Counted from the stretch's first letter, positions 20,972 to 33,587 are shown. The stretch: DNA of 64,000 nucleotides from Symsagittifera roscoffensis (GCF_963678635.1 NC_087062.1:50668178-50732177), one strand, 5' to 3'. The notes: a model not told the origin generated them from the sequence alone. Made by a program: numbers and translations.

Positions 20972-21337
20972 AAACTAGAGCCACTCATCAAATGGTAATC
21001 ACTATCTGCAGATAATCTATTGCATATTGAAATTCCTAACAAGTAGATTTTCTACGAACGAAAAAAAAACTTCATAGTTGCTGACTAAGCGAAAAAAATT
21101 CCGCGAGATTTGATAAACATGGGATGTAGGTCAAATGGTAGAGCGCCCACTGATCAAGCCAGAAGTACGGGGAGCAATGCCCCGCATCTCCGAAGTTAAG
21201 GACATCGAGTTTTTAATTAATTTTCTTCAGATAACTAATGAATATTGAAATCTTATACAAGAAAAAACCTTCCCAGAAAATTTAAAACCTCTTGTTTGTT
21301 GACTGAAAAAAAACCTTCCTCGACAGTTCTAAACTAT

Positions 21338-21410
21338 GGGTATGTAGCTCAAATAGTAGAGCGATCGCTTTGCTTGCGAGAGGTACGGGGTTCGATGCCC
21401 CGCATCTCCA
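21338..21410 (+). tRNA. tRNA-Ala(TGC), canonical B box
   Basis: T loop TTCGATG gives the most canonical B box in the array (GGTTCGATGCC). Acceptor GGGTATG has one mismatch, the anticodon stem one mismatch, and the loop is TTTGCTT. Confidence 0.5.
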
Positions 21411-21775
21411 AAACTAGAGCCACTCATCAAAAGGTAATCACTATCTGCAGATAATCTATTGCATATTGAAATTCCTAACAAGGGTATTTTCTACGAACGA
21501 AAAAAAAATTTCATAGTTGCTGACTAAGTGAAAAAAATTCCGCGAGATTTGATGAACATGGGATGTAGGTCAAATGGTAGAGCGCGTACTTACCAAGCCA
21601 GAAGTACGGGGAGCAATGCCCCGCATCTCCGAAGTTAAGGACATCGAGTTTTTAATTAATTTTCTTCAGATAACTAATGAATATTGAAATCTTATACAAG
21701 AAATACCTTCCCAGAAAATTTATAACCTCTTGTTTGCCGACTGAATCAAAAGCTTCCTCGACAACCTTAAATTAT

Positions 21776-21848
21776 GGGGATGTAGCTCAAATGGTAGATC
21801 GCGCGCTTAGCATGCGAGAGGTACGGGGATCAATACCCCGCATCTCCA
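21776..21848 (+). tRNA. tRNA-Ala(AGC)
   Basis: Acceptor and T stems intact. D stem GATC and anticodon stem CGCGC carry one mismatch each. Confidence 0.5.
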
Positions 21849-22215
21849 AAAGTAGAGTCACTCATCAAATGGTAATTTCTATCTCCAGATAAACTATTGC
21901 ATATTGAAATTCCTAACAAGTAGATTTTCTGCGAACGAAAAGAAAAAATTCATAGTTGCTGACTAAGCGAAAAAAAATTCCGCGAGATTTGATAAACATG
22001 GGATGTAGGTCAAATGGTGGAGCGCCCACTTATCAAGCCAGAAGTACGGGGAGCAATACCCCGCATCTCCAAAGTTAAGGACATCGAGTTTTTAATTAAT
22101 TTTCTTCAGAAAACTACTGAATATTGAAATCTTATACAAGAAATACCTTCCCAGAAAATTTATAACCTCTTGTTTGTTGACTGAAACAAAACCTTCCTCG
22201 ACAGTTCTAAACTAT

Positions 22216-22288
22216 TGGGATGTAGCTTAAATGGTAGAGACCTCGCTTTGCATGTGAGAGGTACGGGGATCGATGCCCCGCATCTCCA
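22216..22288 (+). tRNA. tRNA-Ala(TGC), weakened
   Basis: T1 in the acceptor stem, GCTT/GAGA in the D stem. Anticodon stem pairs with one G.T. Confidence 0.45.
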
Positions 22289-22655
22289 AAACTAGAACCG
22301 TTCATCAAATGGTAATCACGATCTGCAGATAATCTATTGCATATTGAAATTTCCTAACAATTAGATTTTCTGCGAACGAAAAAAAAACTTCATACTTGCT
22401 GACTAAGAGAAAAAAAATTCCGCGAGATTTGATAAACATGGGATGTAGGTCAAATGGTAGAGCGCCTACTTAGCAAGCCAGAAGTATGGGGAGCAATACC
22501 CCGCATCTCCAAAGTTAAGGACATCGAGTTTTTAATTAATTTTCTTCAGAAAACTACTGAATATTGAAATCTTATACAAGAAATACCTTCCCAGAAAATT
22601 TATAACCTCTTGTTTGTTGACTGAAACAAAACCTTCCTCGACAGTTCTAAACTAT

Positions 22656-22728
22656 TGGGATGTAGCTTAAATGGTAGAGACCTCGCTTTGCATGTGAGAG
22701 GTACGGGGATCGATGCCCCGCATCTCCA
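22656..22728 (+). tRNA. tRNA-Ala(TGC), weakened
   Basis: Exact 440-bp duplicate of the copy at 22216. Confidence 0.45.
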
Positions 22729-23095
22729 AAACTAGAACCGTTCATCAAATGGTAATCACGATCTGCAGATAATCTATTGCATATTGAAATTTCCTAACAA
22801 TTAGATTTTCTGCGAACGAAAAAAAAACTTCATACTTGCTGACTAAGAGAAAAAAAATTCCGCGAGATTTGATAAACATGGGATGTAGGTCAAATGGTAG
22901 AGCGCCTACTTAGCAAGCCAGAAGTATGGGGAGCAATACCCCGCATCTCCAAAGTTAAGGACATCGAGCAATTAATTAACTTTCTTCAGAAAACTACTGA
23001 ATATTGAAGTTTTATATAAAAAATACCTTCCAAGAAAATTTTTAACCTCTTGTTTGCCGACTGAAACAAAAGCTTCCTCGACAGTTATAAATCAT

Positions 23096-23168
23096 GGGGA
23101 TGTAGCCCAAATGGTAGAGCGCTCGCTTAACATGCGAGAGGTACGGGGATCAATGCCCCGCATCTCCA
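23096..23168 (+). tRNA. tRNA-Ala body with Val-type anticodon AAC
   Basis: Loop TTAACAT: a single G35 to A change turns AGC into AAC (Val). Acceptor with G3.U70, anticodon stem and T stem are intact. The A box has TAGCCCAAATGG, which weakens one D-stem pair. If transcribed and charged, AlaRS would give an Ala tRNA that reads GTT. Confidence 0.55.
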
Positions 23169-23535
23169 AATCTAGAGTGACTCATTAAGTGGTAATCACT
23201 AACTCCTGATAATCTATTGCATATTGAAATTTCTAACAAGTAGATTTTCTGCGAACGAAGAGAAAAACTACATAGTTGCTGACTAAGCGAAAAAAAATTC
23301 CGCGAGATTTGATAAACATGGGATGTAGGTCATATGGTAGAGCGCCCACTTATCAAGCCAGAAGTACGGGGAGCACTACCCCGCATCTCCAAAGTTAAGG
23401 ACATCGAGTTTTTATTTAATTTTCTTCAGAAAACTATTGAACATTGAAATCTTATACAAGAAATACATTCCCAAAAAATTTTTAACCTCTTGTTTGGCGA
23501 CTGAAACAAAAGCTTCCTCGACAGTTCGGAACTAT

Positions 23536-23608
23536 GGTGATGTAGCTCAAATGGTAGAGCGCGCGCTTTGCATTCGAGAGGTACGGGGATCGATGCCCGG
23601 CATCTCCA
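23536..23608 (+). tRNA. tRNA-Ala(TGC), weakened
   Basis: GGTGATG acceptor loses G3.U70 (T3). Anticodon stem and T stem (CCCGG) have mismatches. Confidence 0.42.
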
Positions 23609-23947
23609 AAACTGGAGCCACTCATCAAATGGTAATCACTATCTGCAGATAATCCCAATTTTCTGCGAAGGAAAAAAAACTTCATAGTTGCTGACTAAGC
23701 GAAAAAAATTTCCGCGAGATTTGATAAACATGGGATGTAGGTCAAATGTTAGAGCGCCTACTTAGCCAGCCAGAAGTACGGGGAGCAATACCCCGCATCT
23801 CCGAAGTTAAGGACATCGAGCAATTAATTAACTTTCTTCAGAAAACTACTGAATATTGAAGTCTTATACAAGAAATACCATACAAGAAAAATTTTAAACT
23901 CTTGTTTGCCGACTGAAACAAAAGCTTCCTCGAAAGTTATAAATCAT

Positions 23948-24020
23948 GTGGATGTAGCTCAAATGGTAGAGCGCTCGCTTAGCATGCGAGAGGTACGGGG
24001 ATCGATGCCCCGCATCTCCA
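23948..24020 (+). tRNA. tRNA-Ala(AGC)
   Basis: Only defect is T2:C71 in the acceptor stem. G3.U70, loop TTAGCAT and T loop ATCGATG present. Last intact-type copy of the array. Confidence 0.65.
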
Positions 24021-24815
24021 AAACTAGAGCCACTCATCAAATGGTAATCACTATCTCCAGATAATCTATTGCATATTTAAATTTCTTGCGAACGAAAAGA
24101 AAAAGTTCATAGTTGCTGACTAAGCGAAAAAAAATTCCGCGAGATTTGATAGTAATAGGTATGAAGGTCAAATGGTAGAGCGCCCACTTAGCGAGCCAGA
24201 AGTACCGGGAGCAATACCCCGCATCTCCAAAGTTAAGGACATCGAGGCTCTGAACTATCCTCAAAACAAAAAAACGAATCAAATCAAGCCATTGTTCTAT
24301 CGAAAAAAAAACTTGACGTCTGTGTATAGAAAACATAATGACAAAATAAGCACTCTAGTCTTAGAACAGGACTAGTGCAAATCTTTTTATAGCCCAAGTC
24401 GTTTCGCTAAAATTTCAAGTTTTTCTGAGCAACCTAACAGAGCTTTGAAACTATCAAACAAAGCAGAACAAAAAAATAAAAGAAACCTGATTTTGAATTG
24501 CTTCCGATGAAAAACGATAGCTTTTGTGGAAAAACGGTCAAAAAATTAACCTGAAAATTTTCAAGTTTCCATGCCTTGAATGCTCTCAATAGAAAAACGT
24601 ATAACATTGGCCATCCGATTTTCTTTTTGAACAAACTGAAATTTTTCAACGTTTAATTGCTTGAATAATCTGTTTAGATGAATTCCAATAGTTTGCGAGC
24701 CAATTTTTTCACCAATTTTTCGTGATCTGAAATTTTTTGGTGAGTTATTAAGAAAATTGGGTAAAAATCAGTTTTTGTGCTTACGGAACTCAGTTCAGTG
24801 TTTTTAAAAACTAAT

Positions 24816-24896
24816 CGACAGGGATGCATTTTGAACCCACGCACGCAGAACATATTGATTAACATATCACCGCCTTCACCTCGCGGCCAGCTTGTA
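24816..24896 (-). pseudogene. tRNA-Ser-like relic, anticodon GTT
   Basis: Long variable arm of Ser type, T arm GTGGG TTCAAAA, anticodon loop ATGTTAA. Acceptor stem poorly paired. Confidence 0.6.
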
Positions 24897-25492
24897 CGAC
24901 CAGAGGTCAATCATTGGTAAATTGAATCGAACCAATAAAAAATTTAAGGAAATCAAGCCATTGCTCGATCAAAAACGAACTGGATGTCTGTGTATATAAA
25001 ATGTAATGACGAAGTTAGCACACTAGTCATAGAACAGGACTGGTGCAAATCTTTTTTTAAAGACCAAATCATTTCGCTAAAATTTCCAGTTTTTCTAAGC
25101 AACCTGTTAGAGCTTTGAAACTATCAAACGATGCGAAACATAAAATTAAGAAAAATCTAATTTTATATTGCTTCCGTTGAGAAACGATAGTTGTTTGTGG
25201 AAAAACTCGGCCGAAAAAGTAACCTCAAGTTTTTCAAAAAACCGTGCCTTGAATGGTTTCAATAGGAAAACGTATAGCATTGGCCATCCGATTTTCTTCA
25301 TGAACAAACTTAAAGTTTTTCAATGTTTGGTTGCTTAACTAGTCTGCTTAGACAAACTTCAAGGGTTTGCGAGCCGATTCTTTCACCAAACTTTTGTGAT
25401 CTGACAAATTTTTTGGTGAGTTATTAACAAAGTTAGGTAAACATCAGTTTTTTAATCTACCGAATTCAGTTAAGCTGTTTTTAAAAACTAAT

Positions 25493-25573
25493 CGACAGGG
25501 ATGAATTTCAAACCCATGCACGCAGAATAAATTGATTAACACTTCACCGCCTTCACCTCGCTGCCAGCCTATA
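25493..25573 (-). pseudogene. tRNA-Ser-like relic, anticodon GTT
   Basis: 81 nt with TGG-type D arm, long variable arm and altered B box (GGTTTGAAA). Confidence 0.6.
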
Positions 25574-26167
25574 AGATCAGAGGTCAATCATTGGTAAATT
25601 GAATCGAACCAATAAAAAATTTAAGCAATTCAAGCCATTGCTCGATCAAAAACGGACTTGATGTCTGTGTATATAAAATGTATTGACGAAGTTAGCACGC
25701 TAAACTTAGAACAAGACTGGTGGAAATCTTTTTATAGACCGAATCGTTTTGCTAGAATTTCCAATTTTTCTTAGCAACCTGTTAGAGCTTTGAAACTATC
25801 CACCGATGCGAAACAAAAAATTAAGGAAAACCTAACTTTATATTGCTTCCGTTGTGAAACAATTGTTGTATGTGGAAAAACTCGGGCAAAAGAGTGACCT
25901 CAAGTTTTTCAAAAATCCGTGTCTTGAATGGTTTTAATAGCAAAACGTATTATATTGGCCATCCAATTTTTTTCATGAGCAAACTTGAAATTTTTCAACG
26001 TTTGGTTGCTTGATTATTCTGCTTAGACGAAGTTCAATGTTTTGCGGGCCGATTCTTTCTCCAATTTTTTGTGACCTGACAAGTTTTTTGGTGATTTATT
26101 AACAAAGTTAGGTAAACATCATTTTTTTAATCTACCGAATTCAGTTCAGGTGTTCGTAAAAATTACT

Positions 26168-26248
26168 CGTTAGGGATGAGTCTCGAACCCACGCACGCAG
26201 AACATATTGATTAACACTTCACCGCCTTCACCTCGCGGCCAGCCTGTA
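26168..26248 (-). pseudogene. tRNA-Ser-like relic, anticodon GTT
   Basis: Box B GGTTCGAGA kept. D arm TGGCCGCGAGG. Acceptor weak. Confidence 0.62.
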
Positions 26249-26844
26249 AGATCAGAGGTCAATCATTGGTTAATTGAATCTAACCAATAAAAAATTAAAG
26301 CAATTCAAGCCATTGCTCGATTAAAAACGGACTTGATGTATGTGTATAAAAAATATAATGACGAAGTTAGCACGCTAAACTTAGAACAAGACTGGTGGAA
26401 ATCTTTTTTATAGACCGAAACGTTGTGCTAGAATTTCTAATTTTTCGTAGCAACCTGTTAGAGCTTTGAAACTATCAACCGATGCGAAACAAAAAAATAA
26501 GGAAAACCCAACTTTATATTGCTTCCGTTGTGAAACGATTGTTGTATATGGAAAAACTCGGGCAAAAAAGTATCCTCAAGTTTTTTCAAAATCCGTGCCT
26601 TGAATGGTTTTAATAGCAAAACGTATTATATTGGCCATCCAATTTTTTTCATAAGCAAACTTGAAATTTTTCAACGTTTGGTTGCTTGACTATTCTGCTT
26701 AGACGAAATTCAATGTTTTGCGTGCCGATTATTTCTCCATTTTTTTGTGACCTGACAAGTTTTTTGGTGATTTATTAACAAAGATAGGTAAACATCATTT
26801 TTTTTATCTACCGAATTCAGTTCAGGTGTTCGTAAAAAATTACT

Positions 26845-26925
26845 CGTTAGGGATGAGTCTCGAACCCACGCACGCAGAACATATTGATTAACACTTCACC
26901 GCCTTCACCTCGCGGCCAGCCTGTA
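26845..26925 (-). pseudogene. tRNA-Ser-like relic, anticodon GTT
   Basis: Same type as the copy at 26168. Confidence 0.62.
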
Positions 26926-27518
26926 ATATCAGAGGTCAATCATTGGTTAATTGAATCTAACCAATAAAAAATTAAAGCAATTCAAGCCATTGCTCGAATG
27001 AAAACGGACTTGATGTCTTTGTATAAAAAATGTAATGACGAAGTTAGTACACTAGTCTTAGAACAGGACTGGTGGAAATCTTTTTATAGACCGAATCGTT
27101 TTGCTAAAACTTCCAATTTTTCTAAGCAACCTGTTAGAGCTTTGAAACTATCAACCTATGCGAAACAAAAATTAAGGAAAACCTAACTTTATATTGCTTC
27201 CGTTGTGAAACGGTGGTTGTTTGTGGAAAAACTCGGCCAAAAAAGTTACCTCAAGTTTTTCAAAAATCCGTGCCCTGAATGGTTTTAATAGCAAAACGTA
27301 TAGCATTGGCCATCCGATTTTCTTCATGAACAAACTTAAAGTTTTTCAATGTTTGGTTGCTTAACTAGTCTGCTTAGACAAACTTCAAGGGTTTGCGAGC
27401 CGATTCTTTCACCAAAATTTTGTGATCTGACAAATTTTTTGGTGAGTTATTAACAAAGTTAGGTAAACATCAGTTTTTTAATCTACCGAATTCAGTTAAG
27501 CTGTTTTTAAAAACTAAT

Positions 27519-27599
27519 CGACAGGGATGAATTTCAAACCCATGCACGCAGAACAAATTGATTAACACTTCACCGCCTTCACCTCGCTGCCAGCCTATA
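27519..27599 (-). pseudogene. tRNA-Ser-like relic, anticodon GTT
   Basis: Same type as the copy at 25493, with a degraded B box. Confidence 0.6.
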
Positions 27600-28194
27600 A
27601 GATCAGAGGTCAATCATTGGTAAATTGAATCGAACCAATAAAAAATTTAAGCAATTCAAGCCATTGCTCGATCAAAAACGGACTTGATGTCTGTGTATAT
27701 AAAATGTAATGACGAAGTTAGCACGCTAAACTTAGAACAAGACTGGTGGAAATCTTTTTTATAGACCGAATCGTTTTGCTAGAATTTCCAATTTTTCTTA
27801 GCAACCTGTTAGAGCTTTGAAACTATCCACCGATGCGAAACAAAAAATTAAGGAAAACCTAACTTTATATTGCTTCCGTTGTGAAACAATTGTTGTATGT
27901 GGAAAAACTCGGGCAAAAGAGTGACCTCAAGTTTTTCAAAAATCCGTGTCTTGAATGGTTTTAATAGCAAAACGTATTATATTGGCCATCCAATTTTTTT
28001 CATGAGCAAACTTGAAATTTTTCAACGTTTGGTTGCTTGACTATTCTGCTTAGACGAAGTTCAAATTTTTGCGGGCCGATTCTTTCTCCAATTTTTTGTG
28101 ACCTGACAAGTTTTTTGGTGATTTATTAACAAAGTTAGGTAAACATCATTTTTTTAATCTACCGAATTCAGTTCAGGTGTTCGTAAAAATTACT

Positions 28195-28275
28195 CGTTAG
28201 GGATGAGTCTCGAACCCACGCACGCAGAACATATTGATTAACACTTCACCGCCTTCACCTCGCGGCCAGCCTGTA
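28195..28275 (-). pseudogene. tRNA-Ser-like relic, anticodon GTT
   Basis: B box GGTTCGAGA. Part of a larger repeat of 26168-type units. Confidence 0.62.
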
Positions 28276-28871
28276 AGATCAGAGGTCAATCATTGGTTAA
28301 TTGAATCTAACCAATAAAAAATTAAAGCAATTCAAGCCATTGCTCGATTAAAAACGGACTTGATGTCTGTGTATATAAAATGTATTGACGAAGTTAGCAC
28401 GCTAAACTTAGAACAAGACTGGTGGAAATCTTTTTTATAGACCGAAACGTTTTGCTAGAATTTCTAATTTTTCTTAGCAACCTGTTAGAGCTTTGAAACT
28501 ATCCACCGATGCGAAACAAAAAATTAAGGAAAACCTAACTTTATATTGCTTCCGTTGTGAAACGATTGTTGTATGTGGAAAAACTCGGGCAAAAAAGTAT
28601 CCTCAAGTTTTTCAAAAATCCGTGCCTTGAATGGTTTTAATAGCAAAACGTATTATATTGGCCATCCAATTTTTTTCATAAGCAAACTTGAAATTTTTCA
28701 ACGTTCGGTTGCTTGACTATTCTGCTTAGACGAAATTCAATGTTTTGCGTGCCGATTATTTCTCCATTTTTTTGTGACCTGACAAGTTTTTTGGTGATTT
28801 ATTAACAAATATAGGTAAACATCATTTTTTTTATCTACCGAATTCAGTTCAGGTGTTCGTAAAAAATTACT

Positions 28872-28952
28872 CGTTAGGGATGAGTCTCGAACCCACGCAC
28901 GCAGAACATATTGATTAACACTTCACCGCCTTCACCTCGCGGCCAGCCTGTA
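28872..28952 (-). pseudogene. tRNA-Ser-like relic, anticodon GTT
   Basis: B box GGTTCGAGA; like the copy at 26845. Confidence 0.62.
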
Positions 28953-29543
28953 AGATCAGAGGTCAATCATTGGTTAATTGAATCTAACCAATAAAAAATT
29001 AAAGCAATTCAAGCCATTGCTCGAATAAAAACGGACTTGATGTCTTTGTATAAAAAATGTAATGACGAAGTTAGTACACTAGTCTTAGAACAGGACTGGT
29101 GGAAATCTTTTTATAGACCGAATCGTTTTGCTAAAACTTCCAATTTTTCTAAGCAACCTGTTAGAGCTTTGAAACTATCAACCTATGCGAAACAAAAATT
29201 AAGGAAAACCTAACTTTATATTGCTTCCGTTGTGAAACGGTGGTTGTTTGTGGAAAAACTCGGCCAAAAAAGTTACCTCAAGTTTTTCAAAAATCCGTGC
29301 CTTGAATGGTTTTAATAGCAAAACGTATTACATTTGCCATCCAATTTTTTTCATGAACAAACTTGAAATTTTCAACGTTTGGTTGCTTGACTTTTCTGCT
29401 TATACGAACTTCAATGTTTTGCGTGCCGATTCTTTCACCAAATTTTTGTGATCTGAGAAATTTTTTGGTGATTTATTATGAAAATTAGGTAAATATTAGT
29501 TTTGTGCTTCCTGAACTCAGTTCAGGTGTTTTTAAAAACTAAT

Positions 29544-29624
29544 CGACAGTGATGAATTTCAAACCCATGCACGCAGAACAAATTGATTAACACTCCACCG
29601 CCTTCACCTCGCGGCCAGCCTGTA
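29544..29624 (-). pseudogene. tRNA-Ser-like relic, anticodon GTT
   Basis: B box altered to GGTTTGAAA. 3' acceptor strand CACTGTC. Confidence 0.58.
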
Positions 29625-30216
29625 AGATCAGAGGTCAATCATTGGTTAATTGAATCTAACCAATAAAAAATTAAAGCAATTCAAGCCATTGCTCGAATAA
29701 AAACGGACTTGATGTCTGTGTATATAAATTGTAATGACGAACTTAGTACACTAGTCTTAGAACAGGACTGGTGGAAATCTTTTTATAGACCGAATCATTT
29801 TGCTAAAATTTCCAATTTTTCTCAGCAACCTGTTAGAGCTTTGAAACTATCAACCGATGCGAAAAAAAAATTAAGGAAAACCTAACTTTATATTGCTTCC
29901 GTTGTGAAACGATAGTTGTTTGTGGAAAAACTCGGCTAAAAAAGTAACGTCAATTTTTTCAAAAATCCATGCCTTGAAAAATTTTAATAGCAAAACGTAT
30001 TACATTTGCCATCCAATTTTTTTCATGAACAATCTTAAAATTTTTCAACGTTTGGTTGCTTGACTATTCTGCTTATACGAACTTCAATGATTTGCGTGCC
30101 GATTCTTTCACCAAATTTTTGTGATCTGAGAAATTTTTTGGTGATTTATTATGAAAATTAGGTAAATATTAGTTTTGTGCTTACCGAACTCAGTTCAGGT
30201 GTTTTTAAAAACTAAT

Positions 30217-30297
30217 CGACAGTGATGAATTTCAAACCCATGCACGCAGAACAAATTGATTAACACTCCACCGCCTTCACCTCGCGGCCAGCCTGTA
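30217..30297 (-). pseudogene. tRNA-Ser-like relic, anticodon GTT
   Basis: As the copy at 29544, 673 bp later. Confidence 0.58.
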
Positions 30298-30887
30298 AGA
30301 TCAGAGGTCAATCATTGGTTAATTGAATCTAACCATAAAAAATTAAAGCAATTCAAGCCATTGCTCGAATAAAAACGGACTTGATGTCTGTGTATATAAA
30401 TTGTAATGACGAAGTTAGTACACTAGTCTTAGAACAGGACTGGTGGAAATCTTTTTATAGACCGAATCGTTTTGCTAAAACTTCCAATTTTTCTAAGCAA
30501 CCTGTTAGAGCTTTGAAACTATCAACCTATGTGAAACAAAAATTAAGGAAAACCTAACTTTATATTGCTTCCGTTGTGAAACGGTAGTTGTTTGTGGAAA
30601 AACTCGGCCAAAAAAGTTACCTCAAGTTTTTCAAAAATCCGTGCCTTGAATGGTTTTAATAGCAAAACGTATTACATTTGCCATCCAATTTTTTTCATGA
30701 ACAAACTTGAAATTTTCAACGTTTGGTTGCTTGACTTTTCTGCTTATACGAACTTCAATGTTTTGCGTGCCGATTCTTTCACCAAATTTTTGTGATCTGA
30801 GAAATTTTTTGGTGATTTATTATGAAAATTAGGTAAATATTAGTTTTGTGCTTACCGAACTCAGTTCAGGTGTTTTTAAAAACTAAT

Positions 30888-30968
30888 AGACAGTGATGAA
30901 TTTCAAACCCATGCACGCAGAACAAATTGATTAACACTCCACCGCCTTCACCTCGCGGCCATCCTGTA
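30888..30968 (-). pseudogene. tRNA-Ser-like relic, anticodon GTT
   Basis: As 29544, with TACAGGA at the 5' end and a changed discriminator. Confidence 0.57.
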
Positions 30969-31560
30969 AGATCAGAGGTTTATCATTGGTAAATTGAATC
31001 GAACCAATAAAAAATTAAAGCAATTCAAGCCATTGCTCGAATAAAAACGGACTTGTTGTCTGTGTATATAAATTGAAATGACGAACTTAGTACACTAGTC
31101 TTAGAACAGGACTGGTGGAAATCTTTTTATAGACCGAATCATTTTGCTAAAATTTCCAACTTTTCTTAGCAACCTGTTAGAGCTTTGAAACTATCAACCG
31201 ATGCGAAAAAAAAATTAAGGAAAACCTAACTTTATATTGCTTCCGTTGTGAAACGATAGTTGTTTGTGGAAAAACTCGGCTAAAAAAGTAACGTCAATTT
31301 TTTCAAAAATCCATGCCTTGAAAAATTTTAATAGCAAAACGTATTACATTTGCCATCCAATTTTTTTCATGAACAATCTTAAAATTTTTCAACGTTTGGT
31401 TGCTTGACTATTCTGCTTATACGAACTTCAATGATTTGCGTGCCGATTCTTTCACCAAATTTTTGTGATCTGAGAAATTTTTTGGTGATTTATTATGAAA
31501 ATTAGGTAAATGTTAGTTTTGTGCTTACCGAACTCAGTTCAGGTGTTTTTAAAAACTAAT

Positions 31561-31641
31561 AGACAGTGATGAATTTCAAACCCATGCACGCAGAACAAAT
31601 TGATTAACACTCCACCGCCTTCACCTCGCGGCCATCCTGTT
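31561..31641 (-). pseudogene. tRNA-Ser-like relic, anticodon GTT
   Basis: As 30888, 673 bp later. Confidence 0.57.
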
Positions 31642-32237
31642 AGATCAGAGGTTTATCATTGGTAAATTGAATCGAACCAATAAAAAATTAAAGCAATTCA
31701 AGCCATTGCTCGATCAAAAACGGACTTGATGTCTGTGTATATAAATTGTTATGACGAAGTTAGCACGCTAAACTTAGAACAAGACTGGTGAAAATCTTTT
31801 TTATAGACCGAATCGTTTTGCTAGAATTTCCAATTTTTCTAAGCAACCTGATAGAGCTTTGAAACTATCCACCGATGCGAAACAAAAAATTAAGGAAAAC
31901 CTAACTTTATATTGCTTCCGTTGTGAAATGATTGTTGTATGTGGAAAAACTCGGGCAAAAAAGTAACCTGAAGTTTTTCAAAAATCCGTGCCTTGAATGG
32001 TTTTAATAGCAAAACGTATTATATTGGCCATCCAATTTTTTTCATGAGCAAACTTGAAATTTTTTAACGTTTGGTTGTTTGACTATTCTGCTTATACGAA
32101 CTTCAATGTTTTGCGTGCCGATTCTTTCTCCAATTTTTTGTGACCTGACAAATTTTTTGGTGATTTAAAAACAAAGTTAGGTAAACATCATTTTTTTTAT
32201 CTACCGAATTCAGTTCAGGTGTTCGTAAAAAATTACT

Positions 32238-32318
32238 CGTTAGGGATGAGTCTCAATCCCACGCACGCAGAACATATTGATTAACACTTCACCGCCTTCA
32301 CCTCGAGGCCAGCCTGTA
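32238..32318 (-). pseudogene. tRNA-Ser-like relic, anticodon GTT
   Basis: B box GGATTGAGA. D arm TGGCCTCGAGG. Confidence 0.57.
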
Positions 32319-32913
32319 AAATCAGAGGTCAATCATTGGTAAATTGAATCTAACCAATAAAAAATTAAAGCAATTCAAGCCATTGCTCGATCAAAAACGG
32401 ACTTGATGTCTGTGTATATAAATTGTTATGACGAAGTTAGCACGCTAAACTTAGAACAAGACTGGTGAAAATCTTTTTTATAGACCGAATCGTTTTGCTA
32501 GAATTTCCAATTTTTCTAAGCAACCTGATAGAGCTTTGAAACTATCCACCGATGCGAAACAAAAAATTAAGGAAAACCTAACTTTATATTGCTTCCGTTG
32601 TGAAATGATTGTTGTATGTGGAAAAACTCGGGCAAAAAAGTAACCTGAAGTTTTTCAAAAATCCGTGCCTTGAATGGTTTTAATAGCAAAACGTATTACA
32701 TTTGCCATCCAATTTTTTTTCATGAACAAACTTGAAATTTTTTAACGTTTGGTTGTTTGACTATTCTGCTTATACGAACTTCAATGTGTTGCGTGCCGAT
32801 TCTTTCACCAAATTTTTGTGATCTGAAAAATTTTTTGGTGATTTATTATGAAAATTAGTTAAATATTAGTTTTGTGCTTACCGAACTCAGCTCAGGTGTT
32901 TTTAAAAACTAAT

Positions 32914-32994
32914 CGACAGTGATGAATTTCAAACCCATGCACGCAGAACAAATTGATTAACACTCCACCGCCTTCACCTCGCGGCCAGCCTGTA
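32914..32994 (-). pseudogene. tRNA-Ser-like relic, anticodon GTT
   Basis: As the copy at 29544. Confidence 0.58.
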
Positions 32995-33587
32995 AGATCA
33001 GAGGTAAATCATTTGTAAATTGAATCGAACCAATAAAAAAATAAAGCAATTCAAGCCATTGCTCGATAAAAAACGGACTTGATGTCTGTGTATATAAATT
33101 GTAATGACAAACTTAGTACACTAGTCTTAGAACAGGACTGGTGGAAATCTTTTTATAGACCGAATCATTTTGCTAAAATTTCCAATTTTTCTCAGCAACC
33201 TGTTAGAGCTTTGAAACTATCAACCGATGCGAAAAAAAAATTAAGGAAAACCTAACTGTATATTGCTTCCGTTGTGAAACGATAGTTGTTTGTGGAAAAA
33301 TTCGGCCAAAAAAGTAACGTCAAATTTTTCAAAAAACCGTGCCTTCAAAAGTTTTAATAGCAAAACGTATTACATTTGCCATCCAATTTTTTCATGTACA
33401 AACTTGAAATTTTTCGACGTTTGGTTGCTTGACTATTCTGCTTAGACGAACTTCAATGTTTTGCGTTCCGATTCTCTGTCCAATTTTTTGTGACCTGGCA
33501 AGTTTTTTGGTGAGCTATTAACAAAATTAGGTAAACATCAGTTTTTGTGCCTACCGAATTCAGTTCAGGTGTTTGTAAAAAATAACT

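Larger units (their letters stand above)
17209..24229 (+). pseudogene. Degenerate tRNA-Ala-like bodies, series in block 2
   Basis: Same degenerate type as in block 1. Starts: 17209 (right part of the copy split by the LINE), 17646, 18087, 18525, 18964, 19366, 19806, 20243, 20682, 21120, 21559, 21999, 22439, 22879, 23319, 23731 and about 24157. Acceptor and T stems are kept and the anticodon stem is lost. Many are followed within 16-20 nt by TTTTT, a possible Pol III terminator. Confidence 0.85.
17209..24240 (+). repeat. tRNA-Ala-derived tandem array, block 2
   Basis: Continuation of the same ~440-bp dimeric array after the LINE. The phase resumes inside the monomer that the LINE split, as expected if the LINE inserted into an existing array. 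The stretch at about 22048-22527 is repeated with no visible mismatch at +440, a very recent duplication. The last monomer (about 24157-24229) is strongly altered and runs directly into the tRNA-Ser-type repeat. Confidence 0.93.

Noticed and set aside
1190..23652. Recurring 60-130-aa open frames in the Ala array (e.g. 1190-1390, 5152-5472, 7014-7403, 20360-20575)
   Set aside because: They read through tRNA bodies and spacers of the tandem unit, change with each unit, and lie on both strands. By-products of the repeat.
1..24240. CRISPR array
   Set aside because: Repeat and spacer are both conserved between units, the unit is 220/440 bp, and the content is tRNA genes with eukaryotic elements.
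1..24240. SINE family as sole explanation
   Set aside because: Copies are head-to-tail at fixed spacing without target duplications or A/T tails, so this is a tandem array and not dispersed retroposition, although a SINE-like founder is possible.
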